A stretch of DNA of 64,000 bases from Oreohelix idahoensis (taxonomy: Eukaryota; Mollusca; Gastropoda; Stylommatophora; Oreohelicidae). The stretch covers positions 69,501-133,500 of the forward strand of contig JAMPIV010008514.1 in NCBI GenBank assembly GCA_024509875.1, read 5' to 3'. Under the pieces are notes generated by a model that was not told where the DNA came from, searched no databases, and saw only the letters and a program-made list of their open reading frames with translations. Each line of letters begins with the position of its first letter. The stretch's first letter is position 1. The translations under genes were made by a program, and so were the position numbers. This document shows, in pieces, positions 56,450 to 64,000 of the stretch.

Positions 56450-57345
56450 TTTGTGTCAATTTCTTTTCTTACTAGCAATAGACTGGGTTATGAGATCATC
56501 GACAACACACAACAGAAATTGAATCCAGTGGACTCTGACTAAGCAGTTGGATTATCTGGATTTTGCTGATGACTTGGCTCTTCTGTCCCATAACCATAAT
56601 CAGATGCAGGACAAATTGAAAACACTCGATGAGAGGTCACAGCAATTGGGTCTGAAAATACACAGGGAAAAGACAAAATAATGAGAATAAATGCAGGTAA
56701 TGATAACGGGGTTGAACTTGAAGAAACACCAATACAAGATGTAGAATCGTACACATATCTTGGCAGTAATATAGATAAAGTTGGAGGGACAGACAGCGAT
56801 ATCAAAATAAGAATACAAAAGGCAAGAGGAGCTTTCATTGCATTGGGAAATATATGGAGATCAAGAGAAATCGGATCCAACACGAAATAAGAATCTTCAA
56901 CTCAAATGTGAAGTCAGTCCTATTGTATGGCTCTGAGACATGGAGAACAACAAAGACAACAACCAAAAAGCTACAGACTTTCATAAATGGGTGCTTGCGT
57001 AGAATAGAGGGATTAAAATGGTATGACAATGTTACCAACATGGAACTGATGACAAGAACTAGACAAGTGCCAGTGGAACAAGAGATGAGAAGAAGACGAT
57101 GGCGATGGATAGGACACACACTGAGGAAACCTGTTGATAGCATTACAATGCAATCCTTGTTCTGGAACCCCCAGGGCAAGAGAGGCAGAGGTAGACCAAG
57201 AAGTACATGGAGAAGAGAGCTGGAAACAGAGGTGAAAATGATGAGGAGAACGTGGAAAGAACTTGAGATGATGGCACGTGACAGGAGGACTTGGCATGTG
57301 TTTGTTGAAGGCCTATGCTCCTTTGGGAGTGGAGGGTTATGATGA
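56450..57345 (+). mobile_element. LINE family LA fragment (best-preserved copy)
   Basis: The sense strand encodes the C-terminal part of a LINE RT: LDFADDLALLSH near 56560 (catalytic ADD), YTYLGSNIDKVGG near 56750, LLYGSETW near 56925, then [36 protein letters not shown] and a C-terminal TWKELE...RRTWHVFVEGL to 57300. Frames change near 56680 and 56880. The gene end pattern resembles RTE-type LINEs; I am not certain of the clade. It serves as the reference for the other LA pieces in this window. Confidence 0.85.
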
Positions 57346-57859
57346 TGATGAAGATACACATACAAATGACCCCAATCATTATAGCCATCAGTAGTGAGTG
57401 ACAGTTTATTACAGGAAAACAACTTACAGCAGAAAGAAAATACAGAATCTTTTTCTTTTGAATACACTAACCATGATCGATTAATATGTTCTCCATTGCT
57501 TAGCTCCCTAGTGTAAAATTTAGTGAAAATTTCCGACCATTAGGTCTCTCTCGTTCAGCCATGCCGGAAGATTTATCGTGGCGGTCTTCAGTTGACCACT
57601 GAACACGGAAATATAATCCTCTGGGAACCACTGTGGTTTTGACCAAGCGAATAAATTGTACTGACGTCCCTAAAGAAATACCTCTTAGTGCCTTTGTAGG
57701 AGAAGATAGCATTAGGATCGTATGGCAGAACTATTAGTGAAGACTTGAAAAACAGCTAAAAAACAGACCGCAGGTGCAAAAAATTTCGTAGAGAAAACAG
57801 ACAAAATGTGAAGGAATAGAAAAGTAAAGAATTTTAAAATTATGTAGACGAAACCTTCG

Positions 57860-58022
57860 AACACTTTGTGACACCATCCACAGAGGGTTTATTTCAGGAG
57901 CCGTTCAGGTTATTCAGTCAAAATCCCGGTTGATGGCACTCCTACAAATGCCCGCGCCCGGGCTTGAACCTTGAACACCTGATCGCTAGCGCAGTGTGGT
58001 AACCATTACACCAGCGCGGTTC
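57860..58022 (-). mobile_element. tRNA-derived SINE (family S2), antisense
   Basis: On the minus strand it begins GGGAACCGCGCTGG, with an A box-like TGGTGTAATGG and a B box-like GGTTCAAGCCC, as in the copy at 19475-19750. It lies inside the hAT element near its right end. I could not read a clear target duplication. Confidence 0.8.
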
Positions 58023-58152
58023 CCAGGCGGAATATTTTGGCGGGATTGTAAAAATAAGTAAAAAGATTTTTTGCCGCCCCCCCCCCCCCAAGCTTGCCGC
58101 CCCGTGCAAATGCACGTGTTGCACCGTCGGTAGAGCCGGCCCTGGTTATGAT

Positions 58153-59279
58153 AACCTTGACATGTCTTCAAACATCTCTTTTGGCTAATCAAGCCTAATT
58201 CTTACCCTGAATTTCACACATCCTGATAAGATGGGTTTGTCCCATAATGAATTAAAATCACACTTGATTTCTGCTTCGAAATCTATAACTTAGACACACT
58301 TTGTAAGTAGAATTCTCTACACTTAGATAAGTGGACCACGCCACACAAGCCGACACTCTGAATAATGTCACTATGTACTCTACGTCATACTTCGTAACGT
58401 GTGTAGTTATAGTAAATGATTATAGTTATTTTGTGTTTTGGTGAGGCACATCTTGGTGCAGAGCGATCTCTCCAAATCTACCTTTACACAATCGCTATGC
58501 CCCATGATGTGCACTCAACAATATTATTCTTGTTCAGTTTCTTCTTGATTTTGTTTGTTTGCTTGTTTGTTTGTTTGTTTGTTTGTTTTTTCTTCTTTTT
58601 TTAACGTATAAGCATAATTGTGATTGTTCTTCTCCCTATCGAGTTCTTTTTTAAATCATCAAGTGGCTGGTTCTTGGCTTCCAGCTTGTCTAGGGTATAT
58701 TTTGTAACAGGCCCCTAAGTCCAAATTTTTAAACAGCCTTAGAACGTGTAATCAGTCTTCAACAGTCAGAAACTTGATAAGGCCAGTTTGACGTTGAAGA
58801 ACACATATTCACTTTTAGTATAGGACGAAGCTCCTTATATATTTGAATCCTATATATATTAATCAATGGCATTCGCTAGCCAGTCCATGAAACCAGTCTA
58901 TCGTCACGTAGACTAAGGACAAGATGTCTTATGCATACTGCTGAAATCTTTAATGAAATAGTTCCACATTCACTTCTTTCTATTCAGCATTCGCTTGTCC
59001 ATTTAATTATAATCAAGCATAGACTCCATACTGTAGGACGACCTAGCTGATATAAATTCACAAAGACTCTATCACAAGAGTACACTTTCTGGAGCTCGTC
59101 AAAAACACGTCTTCTCACACACAGTAATACACAGCGAAAGAGGACGAATACTAGCTCAAATCTGCCACGCAAGGCCGGCAAAGAATCGTCTTCTAAATAT
59201 TAGCAGACTATGTGACGTACTTCCGGAGTAGTCTGGGCAACGCATATCAACAAGGAAGTATGTATACAAACCATGTCGA
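58153..59279. other. Intergenic sequence, nothing recognised
   Basis: No supported gene. A (GTTT)n microsatellite lies at about 58550-58590. Confidence 0.45.
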
Positions 59280-59373
59280 GTGCGATAACACCTGTTATGA
59301 TTTTACACATAACAAGGACTAATATGAGGTTATGCTGGGTGATGTCAATCTCAACATGTCAAATACAGACACC

Positions 59374-59979
59374 TCTCCACATGTAAGCCTACCTTGCCGT
59401 GGTTGGAGAGCTTGAGCGCCCCAATGATCCCGGGAGCTATGCCGGCGGGAGTTTTACTCCTGGCAGGGTCACCCGAGCCGGACAAGTCCTGGGTGAGGGG
59501 TCAGACTAAATGGGCTGAGGAGTGGGTGGAACCCTATAGGTGTAGATGCAGAACCCACCGGCGAGTGGTACATGCTCTGGTCTGCACCAATCCACCCCCA
59601 CTTCATGGGTTAAATGCTTTCTTGCCTCATTCTTCACTGTTTGTCGTCTATCGGGAGTAGTTTGGGACCCCATACAGTGTAGGCGCAGTGCCCACCGGCG
59701 AGTGGACCATGCTCTGGCCAGCATCAACCCAAACCCCAGGCATGGGTTAAAATCCCGGGTAGATGAAGCTCGTAAGCCTTGGAAGGCAGTTCGTCTAGGA
59801 GAAGGAAAACTCTGATCTCAAACCACCTGCTGCCTTGCAGGTAGGCTGGGGACAGTCAAGGGCTAAGGAACGCAACCCTACAGAAACGCTTGTTGAAATC
59901 GGATGCACTGGGCTACATGCTCAACGAAACAGTGCAACGTACTTCGCCTAATGAAGATGTCACGAATACAATTTAAGCG
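59374..59979 (+). promoter_or_regulatory. 5' leader of the LD LINE with a tandem duplication
   Basis: The leader contains two imperfect units about 137 bp apart (near 59533-59607 and 59670-59750), sharing CCCACCGGCGAGTGG, CATGCTCTGG and CATGGGTTAAA. LINE promoters are internal and lie in this region; repeated units might be promoter monomers, which is inference. Confidence 0.6.
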
Positions 59980-60777
59980 TTGTGGTGCTCGTCCCGTGGA
60001 GTCCCGCCAGGCGGCGAGAGTGCCGGACCCCCACCTCGAAGGGGTCCAACCAATACTACTGGTGGTCACCTTCCCCTGAATTGTGGAGTCAAGGTACAGA
60101 GGGAAAGGGCAAAAGCTATTGACCAAACACCAAGAACACTCAACATTCTGCAGTGGAATGCAGAAGGAGTTCTGAACAAAAAAGTCCCCCTAAAAAACCG
60201 CCTTTATGAGGATCAAATCGATGTGGCTTGCATCCAAGAAACGCATCTCAACAGCAACCACAGATTCTCAATAAGAGGATACCAGGCTTTCCGACTCGAT
60301 CGAGAAGGACACAAAGGAGGTGTGCTATTACTTACCCGAAACTCAATACCAAGTAGCGAGGTATCTGTGAACTTCAACGACCAATCGGAAATTGTAGGGG
60401 TTGACATTAAAATAAAGGACACGAACATGCGTATCTACAATTTGTATGGCCCACCGAGCAAAGACCTGTCACTTGAAAGTATGGAAATAAAGAGCTCAAA
60501 CTGCATTGTGGTCGGAGACTTCAACAGCCACTCGGAAAGATGGGGATATCTGGATACAGACAGTAGAGGAGAGGAAGTGGAGGACTGGGAGATAGACACA
60601 AATCTTCACCTTATCAACAGGCCAGATGATAAACCCAGTTTCTACTCTAGAAGATGGCACACCACTTCCACTCCAGACCTAGCTTTTGCCACAGGGGACA
60701 TATTTCACAAAATTGACAGACAGGTACTTGGCCAGCTAGCAGGCAGCGACCACAGACCAATTAAAGCTATTGGTTAA
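59980..60777 (+). CDS. LINE endonuclease (APE type)
   Basis: The frame encodes an apurinic/apyrimidinic-like endonuclease that nicks the target. Motifs in order: LQWNAEG, CIQETHL (catalytic Glu), IYNLYGPP, VVGDFNSHSERWG (catalytic Asp and Asn), STPDLAFA and GSDHRPI (catalytic Asp-His). It is intact to residue 265, after which a one-base shift moves into the RT frame. The N-terminal 35 residues up to 60090 may be leader sequence rather than protein. Confidence 0.9.
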   Translation: MWCSSRGVPPGGESAGPPPRRGPTNTTGGHLPLNCGVKVQRERAKAIDQTPRTLNILQWNAEGVLNKKVPLKNRLYEDQIDVACIQETHLNSNHRFSIRGYQAFRLDREGHKGGVLLLTRNSIPSSEVSVNFNDQSEIVGVDIKIKDTNMRIYNLYGPPSKDLSLESMEIKSSNCIVVGDFNSHSERWGYLDTDSRGEEVEDWEIDTNLHLINRPDDKPSFYSRRWHTTSTPDLAFATGDIFHKIDRQVLGQLAGSDHRPIKAIG

Positions 60778-61873
60778 TATGGAGTATGTTCCCCATGAAG
60801 TGAAACCATTGCCCCGATGGAATTACAAAAGAGCTGACTGGGACAGTTTTGCAGTGCTGACTGACAGCCTTTGCGAAACCATCAACACACGAAACAACAG
60901 CATGAAAAATATGGTTGAAAGCTTTAATAGAGCAATACTTCAAGCAGCTATTGAGACTATTCCGAGAGGGGCAAGAAAAAACTATAAACCATACTGGAAT
61001 GAAGAACTGCAAAAACTTGAAAATGAGGTAGCACAAGCCAGAGACACAGCAGAAACAGAACAAACAACTGAGGCAAACATCTTGCTCAAAGCAACCACTG
61101 CAAAGTACAGAAGAACATTAAACCAAACAACACGAGACTGCTGGAAGCAAACAACAGAAAATCTCAACCTAGATAAAGAAGGGAACAAGCTGTGGAAAAT
61201 AGTTAGAGCTTTGAACAACGAAGAACCTTACAAAAGTCACATCACAATCAAACAAGGTGAAAATATGCTCTCGGAAAAAAAAGCTGCAAATGCACTCATG
61301 GAACACTATGCTGGTGCAAACCACATTGATGTCCCTATAGACAGAAGAAAGGCCATCATTGATGAACAAAGGAATCATGATAACAAAAAGCTTGCACCAG
61401 AAGAACACATGATGGCAAAGTTAACAATGCAAGAATTAGAAGAGGCAATGAGGGCGCTAAAGAAAAAGAAGTCACCCGGAAAAGATGGGATAACCAATGA
61501 AATGCTAACAGGCCTAGGAACAAAGGCAAAAAAGAAGCTTCTGGCCATCCTAAACTGCAGCTGGAAAAGAGGAATAGTACCACAGGCATGGAAAGATGCC
61601 ATACTGATTCCAATACCTAAGAAAGACAAAGTTCAGACAGAACCAAATGGCTACAGACCTATCAGTCTACTTAGTTGTGTTGGAAAATTGATGGAGCGCA
61701 TAATAAATACTCGACTTATGTGGCATCCAGAGGAAAAACATCTCTTAGCCCCACAGCAAGCAGGATTCAGGAAACACAGATCCACTGAAGACCAGATCAC
61801 TTATATAACTCAGAAAATTGAGGATGCTTTCCAAGAAAAAAAAAGCACACACTGGTGGTTTGGGTGGACCTAG
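60770..61873 (+). CDS. LINE reverse transcriptase, N-terminal part
   Basis: The frame encodes a linker and RT motifs KKKSPGKDGITNEML, YRPISLLSCVGKLMERI and QQAGFRKHRSTEDQI. It ends at a shift in a run of A near 61840, and the next frame overlaps it. Confidence 0.9.
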   Translation: MVNMEYVPHEVKPLPRWNYKRADWDSFAVLTDSLCETINTRNNSMKNMVESFNRAILQAAIETIPRGARKNYKPYWNEELQKLENEVAQARDTAETEQTTEANILLKATTAKYRRTLNQTTRDCWKQTTENLNLDKEGNKLWKIVRALNNEEPYKSHITIKQGENMLSEKKAANALMEHYAGANHIDVPIDRRKAIIDEQRNHDNKKLAPEEHMMAKLTMQELEEAMRALKKKKSPGKDGITNEMLTGLGTKAKKKLLAILNCSWKRGIVPQAWKDAILIPIPKKDKVQTEPNGYRPISLLSCVGKLMERIINTRLMWHPEEKHLLAPQQAGFRKHRSTEDQITYITQKIEDAFQEKKSTHWWFGWT

Positions 61874-63048
61874 AAAAAGCATTTGACAAAGTGTGGAAAG
61901 ATGGACTGAAAGTCAAGCTGCAAAGAAGTGAAGTGTGTGGGAGAATGTTCAAATGGATCAGCCACTATCTTGAAAATAGAACGGCCAGAGTCCAACTACA
62001 AGGACAGACCAGTAGGAAGATGGTATTGGAGCAGGGTGTTCCCCAAGGGGGAGTCCTGTCACCCACATTGTTCCTCACATATATAAATGACATATCAGAG
62101 AATATTCCAAGAAGAACCCACAATGCCTCCTTTGCAGACGACTTAGCCCTGTGGATCTCAGAGGAATATATCTCTACGGCAAGCATTCGGATGCAGCAAG
62201 CCCTAACATCACTGGAGGAGTGGGCCAAGGCATGGCTAGTAAAGATAAATGAGGAGAAAACATCATTCACAGTGTTTTCTCTCTCTAACAAACCACAGAT
62301 CTTCAAATTGGTGCTAAATGGGAAAAATCTACATCTGGATGAAAACCCAAACTACCTAGGCATTACCTTTGATCGCCGCTTGACTTGGAAAACCCAGATT
62401 GAGAAAAACAGGACAAGAGCAAGGCAGAGAATGGCAATCATGAAAAAACTTGCTGGCACGGTTTGGGGAGCTGACGAGAGAGTACTAAAGAATCTATATA
62501 CTGGGCGAGTGAGACCAGTCTTAGAATATGGCATTGCAGCATGGTCAACAGCCGCTAAGTCGAACTTTGACAAAATAAACAGAACCCAAAACCAAGCAAT
62601 GAGAATCATAACTGGGGGCATGAAATCAACACCAATAAAAGAGTTGGAAAAGATTACTCACCTCCAGCCTATGGAGGATAGAAGAGATAGCAGAGCTCAG
62701 CAACAAGCCGAGAAATTCAGGAGGCTGATAGATCACCCAATGCACCAGAGGATAAATGGACTTGGAAGGGGAAGACTGAAGCGAAGCAACTTTGTAGAGA
62801 CAGTCAAAACAAAGATGAGAGCAGACCCCATAAATGCAATATCAACAGCTACGCCAATATGTACTGCACACAAGCTACCAATTTGGAAACAACAGTGCTT
62901 CCCTGAAATGATAGAAAATGTTCCTGGTATTGAGAGAAAGAACAGTCAAACTGAAACAGAAAGGAGAGTCCTAACCACAAATATATATAGAGAAACATTA
63001 CCCAAGCAACACCTGGATCCATGCGTACACAGATGGATCAGCAACTAA
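61855..63048 (+). CDS. LINE reverse transcriptase, catalytic part
   Basis: The frame encodes DLEKAFDKVWKDGL (first catalytic Asp), QGVPQGGVLSPTLF, the catalytic FADDLALW near 62130, and the thumb to NQAMRIITGGMKSTPIKE. It ends near 63040 at a shift before RNase H. Confidence 0.92.
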   Translation: MVWVDLEKAFDKVWKDGLKVKLQRSEVCGRMFKWISHYLENRTARVQLQGQTSRKMVLEQGVPQGGVLSPTLFLTYINDISENIPRRTHNASFADDLALWISEEYISTASIRMQQALTSLEEWAKAWLVKINEEKTSFTVFSLSNKPQIFKLVLNGKNLHLDENPNYLGITFDRRLTWKTQIEKNRTRARQRMAIMKKLAGTVWGADERVLKNLYTGRVRPVLEYGIAAWSTAAKSNFDKINRTQNQAMRIITGGMKSTPIKELEKITHLQPMEDRRDSRAQQQAEKFRRLIDHPMHQRINGLGRGRLKRSNFVETVKTKMRADPINAISTATPICTAHKLPIWKQQCFPEMIENVPGIERKNSQTETERRVLTTNIYRETLPKQHLDPCVHRWISN

Positions 63049-63813
63049 TGCAACAGAAGATGGGGGTGGAGGAGTCTTCCTGAGCTTAAGCAATGGCACA
63101 CAAAAAAAGATAGCAGTTGCAACAGGGAAATTTTCAACTAACTTCAGAGCAGAGGCAGAGGCCATAAAAACTGCATCAGAAATTCTAATGACAGAAAAAA
63201 AAGCTCAGAGAGACCAGTAGTTATCTTCTCAGATGCGCTGTCAGTGATTACAACACTGAAAAGTCAAATAAATGCTGAACTGGATGACCTAAGAGTAACA
63301 CTTCACAGACTATGTCAGCAATACAAAAGAGTTGTGATACAGTGGATCCCTTCTCACTGCAACATCCCTGGAAATGAAGAGGCTGACAGATTGGCAAAGG
63401 AAGGGGGAAAACTTCCTCAGCTGGACACAAATATAACCTATGAGGAGTCCAAGAGTTTTATCAAGCGCAGATACAGGCACAAGTGGGAAGAAGAGCATCC
63501 AGGCCACACAAAAAATGATCCGTATTACCAGCTCAGCAGAAGTGAACAAGTGGTAATCTTCAGACTTCGCACTGGTCATAACAGATTGAGATACCATCTG
63601 TTCAACAAATTAAAGATAGGAACTACGGATGAGTGTGACTGTGGCACTGGTAAAATGACTGCCGAACACCTGCTTCAAAGGTGCCCAACATATGAGGAAC
63701 AGAGAAGACGCATATGGCCATCACCAGTACCATTCCTGGAGAAAATCTACGGAGATATCAACAGCCTCAGGCTGACCATTGCTTTCTTTGAACTTATTAA
63801 AGTTGACATCTGA
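63000..63813 (+). pseudogene. LINE RNase H and C-terminal knuckle
   Basis: The first part of RNase H (YTDGSATNATEDGGGG, NFRAEAEAI) is in one frame up to a stop near 63218. The second part is open at 63244-63813, with VIQWIPSHCNIPGNEEADRLA and the CCHC-like CDCGTGKMTAEHLLQRC. It matches 41410-42198 residue for residue in most positions. The break near 63215 removes the DSQS-like segment from frame. Confidence 0.88.
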
Positions 63814-63837
63814 GGGTGAACGAAGAAGAAGAAGAAG

Positions 63838-63945
63838 AAATACAGACACCATCACTGCAAGAACACATGAATGCTTTGATGTGAGCTTCCCATAAAGGGA
63901 CCATCTGTGGTGGTGGCTTCATGGTCGATAAAGAATGAGAAGGAA
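63838..63945 (+). repeat. Dispersed repeat D1, right part (left part at 59280-59373)
   Basis: D1 text resumes after the LINE: CACTGCAAGAACACATGAATG through to TTCATGGTCGATAAAG. Together with 59280-59373 it forms one D1 copy split by the LD insertion. Confidence 0.75.
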
Positions 63946-63959
63946 AATAATAATGAAGA

Positions 63960-64000
63960 TGAAACAAATGCCAGTGGAACAAGAGTTGAGAAGAAGACAC
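63960..64000 (+). mobile_element. Start of another LINE LA fragment at the window edge
   Basis: The last 40 bases match LA around CCAGTGGAACAAGAGATGAG. The rest lies outside the window. Confidence 0.6.

Larger units (their letters stand above)
47780..58144 (-). mobile_element. hAT transposon, 10.4 kb with nested insertions
   Basis: The ends are short inverted repeats: CAGGGCCGGCCCT on the left and, on the other strand of the right end, CAGGGCCGGCTCT. A perfect 8-bp duplication GTTATGAT lies at 47772-47779 and 58145-58152, the length expected for hAT. Both ends also contain GCCGCCCCGTGCAA. The transposase is on the minus strand in three pieces. Nested inside are S1, S3 and S2 SINEs, an LA LINE fragment and a compound insertion with a gypsy element. 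Confidence 0.93.
59374..63837 (+). mobile_element. I-like LINE (family LD), apparently complete, 4.46 kb
   Basis: The element has a 5' leader, an apurinic-type endonuclease, a reverse transcriptase, RNase H, a CCHC-like knuckle and a (GAA)n tail. A perfect 13-bp duplication AAATACAGACACC lies at 59361-59373 and 63838-63850, and the empty site is a D1 repeat. No ORF1 (gag-like) frame is found between the 5' end and the endonuclease. Several frameshifts break the pol frame. Confidence 0.92.

Overview
This window is a stretch of animal nuclear DNA. Protein-coding sequence of the host is split by introns with GT/AG borders, there are no operons, and most of the length is transposable elements and tandem repeats. 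The mix of elements (I-like and RTE-like LINEs, tRNA-derived SINEs, a Penelope-like element, Ty3/gypsy elements including one with an unusual domain order) fits an invertebrate, most likely a mollusc or another lophotrochozoan. That placement is inference from the kinds of elements, not from a diagnostic gene.

The one host gene I can support is a cathepsin A-like serine carboxypeptidase (family S10) on the minus strand. Nine exons run from 43526 down to 15366 with matching splice phases. They carry the NGGPGCSS oxyanion motif and the [10 protein letters not shown] catalytic-Asp motif. The exon expected to carry the nucleophile Ser (GESYAG/GESYGG) between 35096 and 31693 was not found, and neither were the first and last exons. 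Almost every intron is filled with mobile DNA.

Layout. 1-4829: 3' part of a Ty3/gypsy element whose integrase lies upstream of the reverse transcriptase (Gmr1-like order), with a candidate 3' LTR and an inserted SINE. 4830-7645: no gene seen. 7652-10800: a DNA element with CAGGGTTC ends that holds a piggyBac remnant, a LINE tail and a telomere-like palindrome. 11808-14990: a minisatellite, then a 5'-truncated Penelope-like element with GIY-YIG endonuclease and a hammerhead-like core, nested in an antisense LINE. 15066-43526: the carboxypeptidase gene with intronic minisatellites, LINEs, SINEs, a solo-LTR candidate and a Mutator-like transposase remnant. 44350-47135: a decayed I-like LINE with RNase H. 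47780-58144: a 10.4-kb hAT element with a perfect 8-bp target duplication, swollen by nested insertions including a conventional RT-RH-IN gypsy element. 59374-63837: an I-like LINE, apparently complete from end to end, with a 13-bp target duplication.

How the parts relate. Target-site duplications let much of the nesting be read in order. Several short retroposons share their GAA-rich 3' ends with LINEs in the same window, suggesting SINE-LINE partnerships. At least three minisatellites appear to have grown from sequence inside dispersed repeats. None of the element reading frames looks fully intact. Element names used below: LA to LG are LINE families, S1 to S5 are short retroposon families, D1 is a dispersed repeat of about 230 bp.
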